From Roseiterribacter gracilis (GTDB taxonomy: Bacteria > Pseudomonadota > Alphaproteobacteria > BOG-932 > Roseiterribacteraceae), in assembly GCA_018332375.1 (NCBI GenBank), contig BOPV01000001.1:806001-870000 (forward strand): a stretch of DNA of 64,000 nucleotides. Direction: 5' to 3'. This document shows, in pieces, positions 33,722 to 42,186 of this stretch; the stretch's first letter is position 1; every line of letters starts with the position of its first letter. The translations under genes were made by a program, and so were the position numbers. Under the pieces are notes generated by a model, which was given only the letters and a program-made list of their open reading frames with translations, was not told where the DNA came from and did no database searches.

Positions 33722-35107
33722 ATGACAATCGTGACCCGCTTCGCCCCCTCGCCGACTGGATTTCTCCATATCGGCGGCGCCCGCACCGCCTTGTTCAATT
33801 GGCTCTTCGCCAAACACACAGGCGGCACGTTCCTGTTGCGTATCGAAGACACCGATCGGGCGCGTTCGACGCAAGCCGCGGTCGACGCAATTCTGGCCGG
33901 GCTGCAATGGCTGGGCCTGGACTGGGACGGCGATGCGATCTCGCAGTTTGAACGCCGCGAACGGCACGCGCAGGTCGCGCACGAACTCGTCGACAAAGGC
34001 ATGGCGTATCGCTGCTTCGCGTCGCAGGACGAGCTGGAAGTGATGCGCACCGAGCAAAAGGAAAAAGGCCTGCCGCTGCGCTATGACGGGCGCTGGCGCG
34101 ACCGCAGCCCGTCTGAAGCGCCGGCTGGCGTCGAACCGGTGATCCGGCTCAAAGCACCAACCGAAGGCGAAACCGTCATCGACGATGCGGTACAGGGCCG
34201 CGTCACCGTCGCCAATGCGCAGTTGGACGACATGGTGCTGCTACGTTCGGACGGCACGCCAACCTATATGCTGTCGGTGGTGGTCGACGATCACGATATG
34301 GGCGTGACGCACGTCATCCGCGGCGACGATCATCTGACCAATGCGTTCCGCCAGACACAGCTTTACCGCGCCTGCGGTTGGGACGTGCCGGTCTTCGCGC
34401 ATATTCCGCTCATCCACGGACCGGACGGCGCCAAACTGTCCAAGCGTCACGGTGCGCAGGGCGTCGAAGAATATCGCGACATGGGCTACCTGCCCGACGC
34501 ATTGCGCAATTACCTGCTGCGGCTCGGCTGGAGCCACGGTGACGACGAGATCATCTCGACCGAGCAAGCGATCGCGTGGTTCGAACTTTCGGGCATTGGC
34601 CGGTCGCCGTCGCGATTGGACTTCACCAAGCTGGACAATCTGAACGGACACTATCTGCGCGCCAGCGACGACGCGTACCTGACCGAACTTGTAACTGCCG
34701 GTAAATCGCTGACGCCGGCACAGGTGGCGCGCGTGCGCGCCGGCATGAACGGTTTGAAGCAACGCGCAAAGACGGTGGTCGAATTGGCCAGCGCCATGGG
34801 TGTCTACACGCAGGAACGGCCGCTTGCCTTTGACGACAAGGCACGTGCGGCGCTGACCGACGACGCAAAGTCCCTGCTCCGCGATCTTCACGCCGCGTTC
34901 GCGTCCCTACCCTCGTTCGAAGCTTCCCAACTGGAAGAAACGACGCGCACATTCGCTGAAGCACGCGGCGTCAAACTGGGTGCGGTCGCGCAGCCGCTGC
35001 GCGCGGCGCTGACCGGCACCAGCGTATCTCCGCCGGTTTTCGAGGTTGCGGGCGTGCTAGGCCGAGACGAGACGTTGGCGCGCCTGGCAGATGTGGCCGG
35101 CATTTAG
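33722..35107 (+). CDS. gltX: glutamyl-tRNA synthetase
   Basis: 461 residues of class I. The ATP-binding motifs are HIGG (residues 16-19, for HIGH) and KLSKRHG near residue 238 (for KMSKS). The Rossmann domain begins [15 protein letters not shown] and is followed by LLRIEDTD. It charges tRNA-Glu; in alphaproteobacteria a GltX commonly also charges tRNA-Gln for later amidation by GatCAB, but which type this is cannot be decided here. Its divergent neighbour is comEC. Confidence 0.96.
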   Translation: MTIVTRFAPSPTGFLHIGGARTALFNWLFAKHTGGTFLLRIEDTDRARSTQAAVDAILAGLQWLGLDWDGDAISQFERRERHAQVAHELVDKGMAYRCFASQDELEVMRTEQKEKGLPLRYDGRWRDRSPSEAPAGVEPVIRLKAPTEGETVIDDAVQGRVTVANAQLDDMVLLRSDGTPTYMLSVVVDDHDMGVTHVIRGDDHLTNAFRQTQLYRACGWDVPVFAHIPLIHGPDGAKLSKRHGAQGVEEYRDMGYLPDALRNYLLRLGWSHGDDEIISTEQAIAWFELSGIGRSPSRLDFTKLDNLNGHYLRASDDAYLTELVTAGKSLTPAQVARVRAGMNGLKQRAKTVVELASAMGVYTQERPLAFDDKARAALTDDAKSLLRDLHAAFASLPSFEASQLEETTRTFAEARGVKLGAVAQPLRAALTGTSVSPPVFEVAGVLGRDETLARLADVAGI

Positions 35108-35118
35108 GGTCGCTTAAG

Positions 35119-35156
35119 GCCCCCGGCTTGAGAGGATACGGGGGCGGGTCTAGTTT
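35119..35156 (+). promoter_or_regulatory. gltX terminator-like hairpin and candidate gltA promoter
   Basis: GCCCCCG (35119-35125) and CGGGGGC (35139-35145) form a stem 12 nt after the gltX stop. The same stretch holds TTGAGA (35128-35133), a 17-nt spacer and TAGTTT (35151-35156), a plausible sigma-70 promoter for gltA. The -35 match is good and the -10 is fair. Confidence 0.45.
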
Positions 35157-35163
35157 GCGTGTG

Positions 35164-35181
35164 CGAACGGGTCACCGTTCG
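35164..35181 (+). promoter_or_regulatory. short hairpin at the predicted 5' end of the gltA mRNA
   Basis: CGAACGG (35164-35170), loop GTCA, CCGTTCG (35175-35181). It begins about 7 nt after the candidate -10, so the transcript would start with this stem. It could stabilise the mRNA or serve as a protein-binding palindrome on the DNA. Confidence 0.45.
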
Positions 35182-35220
35182 AACTCATCGAGGCCCAAAA
35201 CTCATGTGGGAAGTCAAAGG

Positions 35221-36543
35221 ATGACGATGACCGCCAGCACCAAGCCCGGCTCGAACGCTGCAAGTGTCACGCTCGACGATCCGGCAAGCGGCAAGTCGAA
35301 CACCTTCCCCGTGCTGGAAGGCACGCTTGGGCCGAAGGTGATCGATATCCGCAAGCTCTACGGCGACACCGGCTACTTCACCTACGACCCCGGCTACATG
35401 TCGACCGGGTCGTGCGAGTCCAAGATTACGTTCATCGACGGTGACGAAGGTGTGCTGCTGCATCGCGGCTATCCGATCGACGAACTGGCCGACCATTCCG
35501 ACTTCATGGAAGTCGCGTATCTGCTGTTGCACGGCGAACTTCCGACCGAAGTGCAGAGCCGCGAATTCGAACACGCCATCACCTATCACACGATGGTGCA
35601 CGAACAGCTGCGTCGCTTCTATGACGGTTTCCGCCGCGACGCGCATCCGATGGCGGTGATGTGCGGCGTGACCGGCGCGCTGGCCGCGTTCTATCACGAC
35701 TCCACCGACATCACGGACGAGCGCCAGCGCGAAATCGCGACGCATCGTTTGATCGCGAAAATGCCGACCCTGGCGGCGATGGCCTACAAATATTCGGTCG
35801 GCCAGCCGTTCGTGTATCCGCGTAACGACCTCGGCTACGCTGAGAATTTCCTGAACATGATGTTCTCGGTTCCGGCCGAGCCGTATCGCATGTCGCCGAC
35901 GCTGTCGAAGGCGATGGACAAGATCTTCATCCTGCACGCCGACCACGAACAGAACGCGTCGACTTCGACGGTGCGACTGGCCGGTTCGTCGGGTGCCAAT
36001 CCGTTCGCTTGTATCGCCGCCGGTATCGCCAGCCTGTGGGGCCCTGCCCATGGCGGCGCCAACGAAGCGGTGCTGAAGATGCTGGGCGAGATCGGCAGCA
36101 AAGATAAGGTCGGCGAAGCGGTCAAAATGGCGAAGGACAAGTCCTCGCATTTCCGCCTTATGGGCTTCGGCCATCGCGTCTACAAAAACTATGACCCGCG
36201 CGCCAAGGTCATGCAGAAGACCTGCTATGAGGTGCTGGGCGAGCTGGGCGTCAAAGACCCGCTGCTCGACGTTGCGATGGAACTCGAACGGATCGCGCTG
36301 CAGGACGAGTATTTCGTCGAACGCAAACTCTATCCGAACGTTGATTTCTATTCGGGCATCATCCTCAAGGCGATGGGCTTCCCAGTGTCGATGTTCACCG
36401 TGCTCTTCGCAGTGGCCCGTACGGTCGGCTGGGTCGCGCAGTGGAAAGAAATGATCGAGGATCCGGCCTACAAGATCGGCCGTCCCCGTCAGCTCTATAC
36501 CGGCGCGCCGAAACGCAGCTTCGTTCCGGTCGAGAAGCGATAA
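35221..36543 (+). CDS. gltA: citrate synthase
   Basis: 440 residues; condenses oxaloacetate and acetyl-CoA in the first step of the TCA cycle. ATG 35221 follows AAAGG and GGGAAG; an in-frame opening from 35128 has no support. Family motifs include [43 protein letters not shown] and the C-terminal region FYSGI, which together contain the active-site His and Asp residues. The N-terminal domain (about residues 25-75) resembles that of the NADH-regulated type II enzymes. In many alphaproteobacteria gltA lies next to lpxB, as here. Confidence 0.97.
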   Translation: MTMTASTKPGSNAASVTLDDPASGKSNTFPVLEGTLGPKVIDIRKLYGDTGYFTYDPGYMSTGSCESKITFIDGDEGVLLHRGYPIDELADHSDFMEVAYLLLHGELPTEVQSREFEHAITYHTMVHEQLRRFYDGFRRDAHPMAVMCGVTGALAAFYHDSTDITDERQREIATHRLIAKMPTLAAMAYKYSVGQPFVYPRNDLGYAENFLNMMFSVPAEPYRMSPTLSKAMDKIFILHADHEQNASTSTVRLAGSSGANPFACIAAGIASLWGPAHGGANEAVLKMLGEIGSKDKVGEAVKMAKDKSSHFRLMGFGHRVYKNYDPRAKVMQKTCYEVLGELGVKDPLLDVAMELERIALQDEYFVERKLYPNVDFYSGIILKAMGFPVSMFTVLFAVARTVGWVAQWKEMIEDPAYKIGRPRQLYTGAPKRSFVPVEKR

Positions 36544-36548
36544 CGACA

Positions 36549-36749
36549 ATGGCAGGCGGCAGCGCGCGCTCCCGAGCAGACACGCCGGATACACCGGCGC
36601 GAACCTGCTCGGCGCGCGAGCTGCGTCTGATCTCTTGCAACGACAACCGACGACCCGATTCACCGCTGCGCCGTCGCATTGCGTGGATCGTGGCGCTGCT
36701 CTTTGCCAGCGCCGCAGCATCGATCGCCTCGATGCTGTTCCTCGGCTAA
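36549..36749 (+). CDS. small single-span membrane protein, unknown
   Basis: 66 residues beginning 5 nt after the gltA stop (ATG 36549; weak ribosome binding site GAGAAG). A polar N-terminal part with two Cys (Cys20, Cys30 in LRLISCNDNRR) leads to a basic stretch and a single hydrophobic helix (about residues 44-64). Its stop TAA directly abuts the stop of the convergent glyoxalase gene. Position behind gltA suggests co-transcription. No family recognised; it could be spurious. Confidence 0.5.
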   Translation: MAGGSARSRADTPDTPARTCSARELRLISCNDNRRPDSPLRRRIAWIVALLFASAAASIASMLFLG

Positions 36750-37151
36750 TTACGGACGACTGATCAGCTCGATCTTGTAGCCGTCCGGATCTTCGATAAA
36801 CGCGATGACGCTGCCGCCATGCTTCATCGGGCCAGGCGGACGTGGGATCGCAACGCCGGCCGCAGCAAGACGCTCGCACGTGGCATAGATGTCCGGCACC
36901 GCCAGTGCCAGATGACCATAGCCGGTACCTTTGTCGTACGGCTCTTTCTGATCCCAATTGTGGGTCAGCTCAACTTCGAACCCTTCGACGCCGTCATAGC
37001 CGACGAAAGCCAGCGTGAAGCGGCCGCTCTCATAGTCTTTGCGCGTGCGCAGCGTCATGCCGAGCTGCTTGGTGTAGAACTCGATCGAGCGTTCGAGATG
37101 GAGCACGCGGATCATCACGTGCAGAATGCGGAATCCGGTTGTGTCGCTCAT
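36750..37151 (-). CDS. gloA: lactoylglutathione lyase (glyoxalase I)
   Basis: 133 residues of the VOC fold. Metal ligands are expected at His in ILHVMIRV, Glu in FEVELTHNW, His in GTGYGHLAL and Glu near the end (GYKIELI), matching the Ni/Zn glyoxalase I pattern. It detoxifies methylglyoxal as its glutathione adduct. The start ATG 37151 overlaps the lpxB stop by ATGA; sequence further upstream in frame belongs to lpxB. It is the last gene of the lipid A operon. Confidence 0.94.
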   Translation of the reverse strand: MSDTTGFRILHVMIRVLHLERSIEFYTKQLGMTLRTRKDYESGRFTLAFVGYDGVEGFEVELTHNWDQKEPYDKGTGYGHLALAVPDIYATCERLAAAGVAIPRPPGPMKHGGSVIAFIEDPDGYKIELISRP

Positions 37152-38317
37152 CCGCGGCCTCCATTGGCAGTCAATGTCAGAACAATGTCGGCAGCGCGCA
37201 TGCTGGGCGACGCACCGCCAAAGCCCATGGCAGCGGCGACTTGTTCGCCGGCGCGGCGCTGTTCGGTTCGCGCACCCGCGTCGCTGAGCAGCCGATCGAC
37301 TTCGGCTGACAGATCGACCGGATTGCAGCGTTCTTGAATCAATTCCGGCATCGCCATGCGACCCAGCACGATGTTGGGCAGCGCCGCGAATTTGGTTTTC
37401 AGCACAGCGCGAACGAGCGCTGCAGTCAGCCAGCTCGCTTTGTAGGTCACGACTGTCGGCGTACGCGACAGCGCCAATTCCAAGGTCACGGTGCCGGACG
37501 CGGCCAATGCTGCATCGGCCGCAGCGAAGGCGTCGAATTTGGCCTCCTCGCCATCGACCACGATCGGCGATACGGCAAGCTCGCCCAGGCCCAATAGCAC
37601 CGCATCGCGCACCGACGACGCTACCGGCACCACGACGGCAAGATCGGGATGGCGTTGCAGCAGACGCCGCACGGTTTCGATGAAGACCGGCAGCATGCGC
37701 GCGACTTCGCCGTGGCGGCTGCCAGGCAGCATCACCAACAGCTTCTGGTCGGTGCGCAATCCGTGCAGACGGCGAAAGGCGTCGCCATCGCCCTTCCCTG
37801 CACCGCCCTCGATTGCGGGATGACCGACAAAGGAACAGGCCAATCCCTCGCGTTCGAAATAGGGCGGCTCGAACGGAAACAGCGCCAGAAGATGATCGAG
37901 AAAGCGCGCGATCTTGCGCGCGCGCCCCGATCGCCACGCCCACACGGTCGGCGCAACATAATGCACCAGCGGCGGATGATCTTCTGCGCGCGCAACACGC
38001 TTGGCGACGCGGAACGAAAAATCCGGCGCGTCGATCGTCACGACGATTGCTGGCTTGGTGTCGATCACCGCAGCAGCAGTCTCGCGGATCCGGCGCAGCA
38101 GTTGCGGAATGCGCGGCGCCACTTCGGCAATGCCCATCACCGACAATTCCTGCATCGGGAAGCGCGAAACGAGCCCTTCGGCCTGCATCAACGGACCGCC
38201 GACACCGTCGAACCGCACCGCACCGCGCGTGCGTTCTTTCAAGCGCGCCATCAAACGTGCGCCGAGCAAATCGCCCGACGCTTCACCAGCAACCAGGAAA
38301 ATCGTCGGCGGGCTCAT
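37148..38317 (-). CDS. lpxB: lipid-A-disaccharide synthase
   Basis: 389 residues, GT19 glycosyltransferase that joins UDP-2,3-diacylglucosamine to lipid X. N-terminal VAGEASGDLLGA, then MGIAEVAPRIPQLLRR, APTVWAWRSGRA, VMLPGSRHGEV and the nucleotide-binding ASGTVTLELAL. It is a peripheral inner-membrane protein. ATG 38317 overlaps the lpxI stop by ATGA. The acceptor substrate is supplied by the adjacent LpxI. Confidence 0.96.
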   Translation of the reverse strand: MSPPTIFLVAGEASGDLLGARLMARLKERTRGAVRFDGVGGPLMQAEGLVSRFPMQELSVMGIAEVAPRIPQLLRRIRETAAAVIDTKPAIVVTIDAPDFSFRVAKRVARAEDHPPLVHYVAPTVWAWRSGRARKIARFLDHLLALFPFEPPYFEREGLACSFVGHPAIEGGAGKGDGDAFRRLHGLRTDQKLLVMLPGSRHGEVARMLPVFIETVRRLLQRHPDLAVVVPVASSVRDAVLLGLGELAVSPIVVDGEEAKFDAFAAADAALAASGTVTLELALSRTPTVVTYKASWLTAALVRAVLKTKFAALPNIVLGRMAMPELIQERCNPVDLSAEVDRLLSDAGARTEQRRAGEQVAAAMGFGGASPSMRAADIVLTLTANGGRG

Positions 38318-39141
38318 TGCTCCGGCACGACGCCCAGCACGAACATGCCGGCCTGATCGGCGCGCGCCACGATCTGCGCGCGATCGAGCACCAGGCTGCC
38401 GCCCGCTTCGATCGCGATTCCGCCAAAGCCTGCATCGATGCACAGCGCGACCGTATCGAGACCGACGGTCGGCAGATCGAGACGCCGATCCTGTTGCGGC
38501 TTGGCGCGTTTGATCAGCACCGGACGCGGCCCGTCTTTCTTCAACGCGGCGCAGCGTGCGATCAGCGCGTCGGTGCCTTCGACCGCTTCCACGCCAAGCA
38601 CGACGCCTTGCTGCACCACGACGGCCTGGCCGATATCCAATTCACCAAGCTGGCGCGCCACCTTCATGCCGAAGGCAATGTCGCTGAGCGCCAGATCGTC
38701 GGGCGCAACCGCGCCCATCACGCCGTGTTGCGCCAACGCATCGCGCAGCACATCGTGGGCGCCGATCAGACGAAAGCCCTCGCTTTCCAATTCGTCGCGT
38801 ACCGCTTTCAACAGCCCGTCATCACCGAGCGCGCGCATGCCGATGCGCGCTAGCAGCTGCGCACCGCGCAAATCGGGCCGCAAGGTGATCAGGCTGGGAC
38901 GTTTGATCGGACCGACCAGCACCAGCTCTTCGGCGTGGGCGGCTTTCAACGCGTCGATGGTGCGCGATGCTTCGCCCAGCTTGACCCACACATGATCGAC
39001 GCCGGCGACGGTCGCCGCATCGGTCTGGCCTTCAAGTGCGACGACGAAAACGGGGCGGCCGTTGCTGCGACAGGCATCGATCAATTGGCGCGGTACCGGG
39101 CCGCCGCCTGCGATCATTCCAAGAGTAGTTTGTGCGGCCAT
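38314..39141 (-). CDS. lpxI: UDP-2,3-diacylglucosamine diphosphatase LpxI
   Basis: 275 residues. The LpxI pattern is clear: N-terminal GMIAGGGPVPRQLID, then GQAVVVQQGVVLGVEAVEGTD in the catalytic half, and the end of the domain with GLDTV, GFGGIAIEAGG and LVLDR. It makes lipid X from UDP-2,3-diacylglucosamine by attack on the alpha phosphate, and replaces LpxH in alphaproteobacteria. ATG 39141 lies 13 nt after the lpxA stop. Between lpxA and lpxB, as usual for this class. Confidence 0.95.
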   Translation of the reverse strand: MAAQTTLGMIAGGGPVPRQLIDACRSNGRPVFVVALEGQTDAATVAGVDHVWVKLGEASRTIDALKAAHAEELVLVGPIKRPSLITLRPDLRGAQLLARIGMRALGDDGLLKAVRDELESEGFRLIGAHDVLRDALAQHGVMGAVAPDDLALSDIAFGMKVARQLGELDIGQAVVVQQGVVLGVEAVEGTDALIARCAALKKDGPRPVLIKRAKPQQDRRLDLPTVGLDTVALCIDAGFGGIAIEAGGSLVLDRAQIVARADQAGMFVLGVVPEQ

Positions 39142-39154
39142 CTCGACCGCGCGC

Positions 39155-39958
39155 TCAATTGCCGTTGGTCGAGCGCGGCTGGACCAGCGCGCGGCTGGAC
39201 TTGGCACGGATGAATTCGACGATCTCGCCGACCAGACCGTTGTCGGAGAACGATGTCGCGACTTCGTCGACGCGCTCGCCCAACGTGCCGTCGGGGCCGA
39301 ACAACATGCGATAGGCACGACGCAGCGCCTGGATCGCTTCGCGGTCAAAGCCGCGACGTTCGAGCCCGACGAGATTCAAGCCCGACAGGCGCGCGCGATC
39401 GCCCATCACCAAACCGTACGGAATGACGTCGTTCTCGACGCCCGACATGCCGCCGATCATCGCGTGCGCGCCGATGCGCACGAACTGATGCACCGCCGAC
39501 AGGCCGCCGATGAAGGCGTAGTCGCCCATCAGTACGTGGCCGGCCAGGGTCGCGTTGTTGGCGAGAATGCAGTGGTTGCCGACGATGCAATCATGCGCGA
39601 CATGCGCGCCGACCATGATCAGGCAGTCGTCGCCGACGCGCGTGATCATGCCACCGCCTTCGGTGCCGGGATTCATCGTCACGTGCTCGCGGATCTTGCA
39701 GCGCGCACCGATGATCAGCTCGCTGTCTTCGCCCTTGAACTTCAAGTCCTGCGGCGGCTGACCAAGCGAAGCAAACGGGAACACGACCGAGCCGGCACCG
39801 ATCGTGGTGCGGCCGGCAATGACGACGTGGCTTTTCAGCTCGACATTGTCGCCAAGCACGACGCGCGGACCCACCACGCAGAACGGGCCGATGACAACGC
39901 CGTTGCCGAACGATGCGCCGTCTTCGACGATCGCGGTTGGGTGGATCTGTACCGACAA
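39155..39958 (-). CDS. lpxA: UDP-N-acetylglucosamine acyltransferase
   Basis: 267 residues; first acylation in lipid A synthesis using hydroxyacyl-ACP. A left-handed beta helix built from hexapeptide repeats fills residues 1-185 and includes the catalytic His in GAHVAHDC (about residue 122). A helical C-terminal domain follows (GLERRGFDREAIQALRRAYR). It lies 10 nt after fabZ, which competes for the same hydroxyacyl-ACP pool. Confidence 0.97.
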   Translation of the reverse strand: MSVQIHPTAIVEDGASFGNGVVIGPFCVVGPRVVLGDNVELKSHVVIAGRTTIGAGSVVFPFASLGQPPQDLKFKGEDSELIIGARCKIREHVTMNPGTEGGGMITRVGDDCLIMVGAHVAHDCIVGNHCILANNATLAGHVLMGDYAFIGGLSAVHQFVRIGAHAMIGGMSGVENDVIPYGLVMGDRARLSGLNLVGLERRGFDREAIQALRRAYRMLFGPDGTLGERVDEVATSFSDNGLVGEIVEFIRAKSSRALVQPRSTNGN

Positions 39959-39968
39959 GCGCGTGAGA

Positions 39969-40442
39969 TCAGCGATCGAGGATCATCGCGGTATAGACCG
40001 CTTCGGCGCAAACTGCGCCATCGACGACGGCCTTACCTTCGAACTTCCAGACTTTGCCGCGACGCTGAATCATCTTCACGTGCACGCGCACCTGATCGCC
40101 CGGCGTCAGCGGCTTGCGGAAACGCGCGCTGTCGATCGACATGAAATAGACGAGCTTGCCGTGCGCATCTTCGCCGAGCCAGTTCACCACCAAGCACGCT
40201 GCGGTTTGCGCCATCGACTCGATGATCAGCACGCCGGGCATGATCGGCTGGGTCGGAAAGTGACCCTGGAAATACGGCTCGTTGATCGAGATGTTTTTGA
40301 TGCCGATCGCGCTTTCGTCGGTCACTTCGACGAGACGATCGACGAGCAGCAGCGGATACCGATGCGGAAGCATCTTCATCACCTGGTTGATGTCCAGGTT
40401 CTGCGCTTTCTTTTCTGCGTCCGAAGTCACTGCCGCGTCCAT
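39969..40442 (-). CDS. fabZ: 3-hydroxyacyl-[acyl-carrier-protein] dehydratase FabZ
   Basis: 157 residues with the hot-dog fold. His61 in YFQGHFP and Glu75 in IIESMAQ are the catalytic pair, and LPHRYPLLLVDR opens the domain. It dehydrates hydroxyacyl-ACP in fatty acid elongation. ATG 40442 shares its A with the lpxD stop (TGATG), so fatty acid and lipid A synthesis are coupled at translation. Confidence 0.97.
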   Translation of the reverse strand: MDAAVTSDAEKKAQNLDINQVMKMLPHRYPLLLVDRLVEVTDESAIGIKNISINEPYFQGHFPTQPIMPGVLIIESMAQTAACLVVNWLGEDAHGKLVYFMSIDSARFRKPLTPGDQVRVHVKMIQRRGKVWKFEGKAVVDGAVCAEAVYTAMILDR

Positions 40443-41470
40443 CAGCTCCGCTCTTTCCGCTCACGCACCAAGCGGCGAAGCATAGCCGTTTGGCGATAAA
40501 ACTCTTTGCTCGGTGTCGCTGGAAAACCAGCAACAGTCACGCCCGCTGGGATGTCGCTGATTACGCCCGACTGGCCCATAAGCTGCGCGCCTGCGCCGAT
40601 CGAAAGATGGCCGGCGATGCCCACCTGACCGCCGAACGCGACGAAGTCGCCAATCCGAGACGAGCCCGAAATACCGACTTGGGCAGCGATCACGCAACCC
40701 CGGCCAATCGTCACGTTGTGCCCGATTTGTACCAGGTTATCAATCATCGTACCCCGGCCGATGACCGTGTCAGGCCCGGCACCGCGATCGACGCAAGTAT
40801 TGGCGCCGACCTCGACGTCGTCCTCGATGATGACGCGCCCAAGCTGCGGAATCGGCACGTGACCGGCCGCATCCATCGCAAAGCCGAATCCCTCCTGCCC
40901 GATGCATGCGCCGGGATAAATCCGGCACCGTTGTCCGATCAGCGCGTAGTTGATCGTGGCATTGGCGCCGACCTCGGTATCGTCGCCCAGCACGACACCG
41001 ACGCCGATGACGGCATTGGGACCGATGCGGCAGCGGTTTCCGATCTCAGCCCGCGCTTCGATGACCGCGCCGGCGCCGATCTCAACGTCGGAACCGATGG
41101 TTGCGGCGGGATCGACGATCGCACTTGGATGCCGAATGCCGGTCGACGTGCGCGACGGATAAAAGCGGCGCACGACATGCGCCCAGCTCATATACGGCTT
41201 GCGCGTGACCAGCGCGACCGTACCCGGCGGGCACTGCTCGGCGAATTCCGGCAGCAACAGCACCGCGCCCGCTTTGGTGGCGCGAAACGCTTCGATGTAT
41301 TTGCGATTGTCCAAAAACGAAATGTGCGCCGGTCCGGCATCCCGGAGCGGCGCAACATCGTCGATCATGCGCGACGGATCAGCGTCGCCACTGATCGTCG
41401 CGTTCGCGATCCGCGCCAGCTCCGCCAGCGTCGCCGGAGCGGCGCAGGTGAAAAAGCGCGGATCGGACAT
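40442..41470 (-). CDS. lpxD: UDP-3-O-(3-hydroxyacyl)glucosamine N-acyltransferase
   Basis: 342 residues; third acylation step of lipid A. An N-terminal uridine-binding domain (about residues 1-100, [18 protein letters not shown]) is followed by a left-handed beta helix of hexapeptide repeats. The catalytic His is expected in [13 protein letters not shown] short helical end ([12 protein letters not shown]) follows. It begins 3 nt after the OmpH/Skp gene. Confidence 0.97.
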   Translation of the reverse strand: MSDPRFFTCAAPATLAELARIANATISGDADPSRMIDDVAPLRDAGPAHISFLDNRKYIEAFRATKAGAVLLLPEFAEQCPPGTVALVTRKPYMSWAHVVRRFYPSRTSTGIRHPSAIVDPAATIGSDVEIGAGAVIEARAEIGNRCRIGPNAVIGVGVVLGDDTEVGANATINYALIGQRCRIYPGACIGQEGFGFAMDAAGHVPIPQLGRVIIEDDVEVGANTCVDRGAGPDTVIGRGTMIDNLVQIGHNVTIGRGCVIAAQVGISGSSRIGDFVAFGGQVGIAGHLSIGAGAQLMGQSGVISDIPAGVTVAGFPATPSKEFYRQTAMLRRLVRERKERS

Positions 41471-41473
41471 GGA

Positions 41474-42115
41474 TTACTTCTTCGCCGGAGCCTTTGCCGG
41501 CGCAGCAGCGGCGGCCGCCGGTGCGGCCACTGCACTCGCCGTCGCCGGCACGGTGACGGTGACGTTCGGCAGCTTCACGTTCAGACGCTCGATCACCGTA
41601 TTGGTGGTTTCGAGGTCGTTGTTCACCAGCAGCAGAACCTGCTGGCGCGACACGACGATCTGCGCCTTCTTCTCGCCGGCCAGCGCCGCGATGATCTCGC
41701 GCGTGTTGTCGAGCAGCACATTGACCGCGTCGTTCTGGGCCTTCTGCAGCGCGCCCTGCTTTTCCTGCAGCGTGCGCTGGGCTTCGTTCACGCGGCGCTC
41801 GACGGCCTGGCGCTGCTCTTCAAACGCCTGCTGCGACAGGATCGTGCGCTGACGGCGCAGCTCGGCGTCCTTGCCCTTCAGCTCGTCTTCGATCTTCTGC
41901 ACGTCGTTCTGCAACGCCTTGCCGTGTTCTTCGATCTGCTTCTGGATCGAACGACCGGCGTTCGATTCCTGAATCACGCGGTTCATGTCGACGACCATGA
42001 TGGTCGGCGGTGCGAGCGGCGCAGTCGCAGCGGGCGCGGCCGGAGCCGTCTGCGCGAGAGCCGGAACGGTACCAGCGATGAGCGCGCCGAGCGCGACGAC
42101 AGTAGCAAAACGCAT
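41474..42115 (-). CDS. skp: OmpH/Skp family periplasmic chaperone
   Basis: 213 residues from ATG 42115, with AAGGA 8 nt upstream. A signal peptide (TVVALGALIAGTVPALAQ) is followed by an Ala/Pro linker and the Skp core: VVDMNRVIQES, a long charged coiled coil (about residues 55-140), and the segment AGEKKAQIVVSRQQVLL. The end is Ala/Pro/Lys-rich and low in complexity. It holds unfolded outer-membrane proteins and delivers them to BamA, the next gene upstream. Confidence 0.94.
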   Translation of the reverse strand: MRFATVVALGALIAGTVPALAQTAPAAPAATAPLAPPTIMVVDMNRVIQESNAGRSIQKQIEEHGKALQNDVQKIEDELKGKDAELRRQRTILSQQAFEEQRQAVERRVNEAQRTLQEKQGALQKAQNDAVNVLLDNTREIIAALAGEKKAQIVVSRQQVLLLVNNDLETTNTVIERLNVKLPNVTVTVPATASAVAAPAAAAAAPAKAPAKK

Positions 42116-42186
42116 AACGCTTTTCCTTCTCGAGAACGTATCGCCCAGAATTGCCAGAAGGCGTGAAGCCGGGTTGTTTTGGTTGA

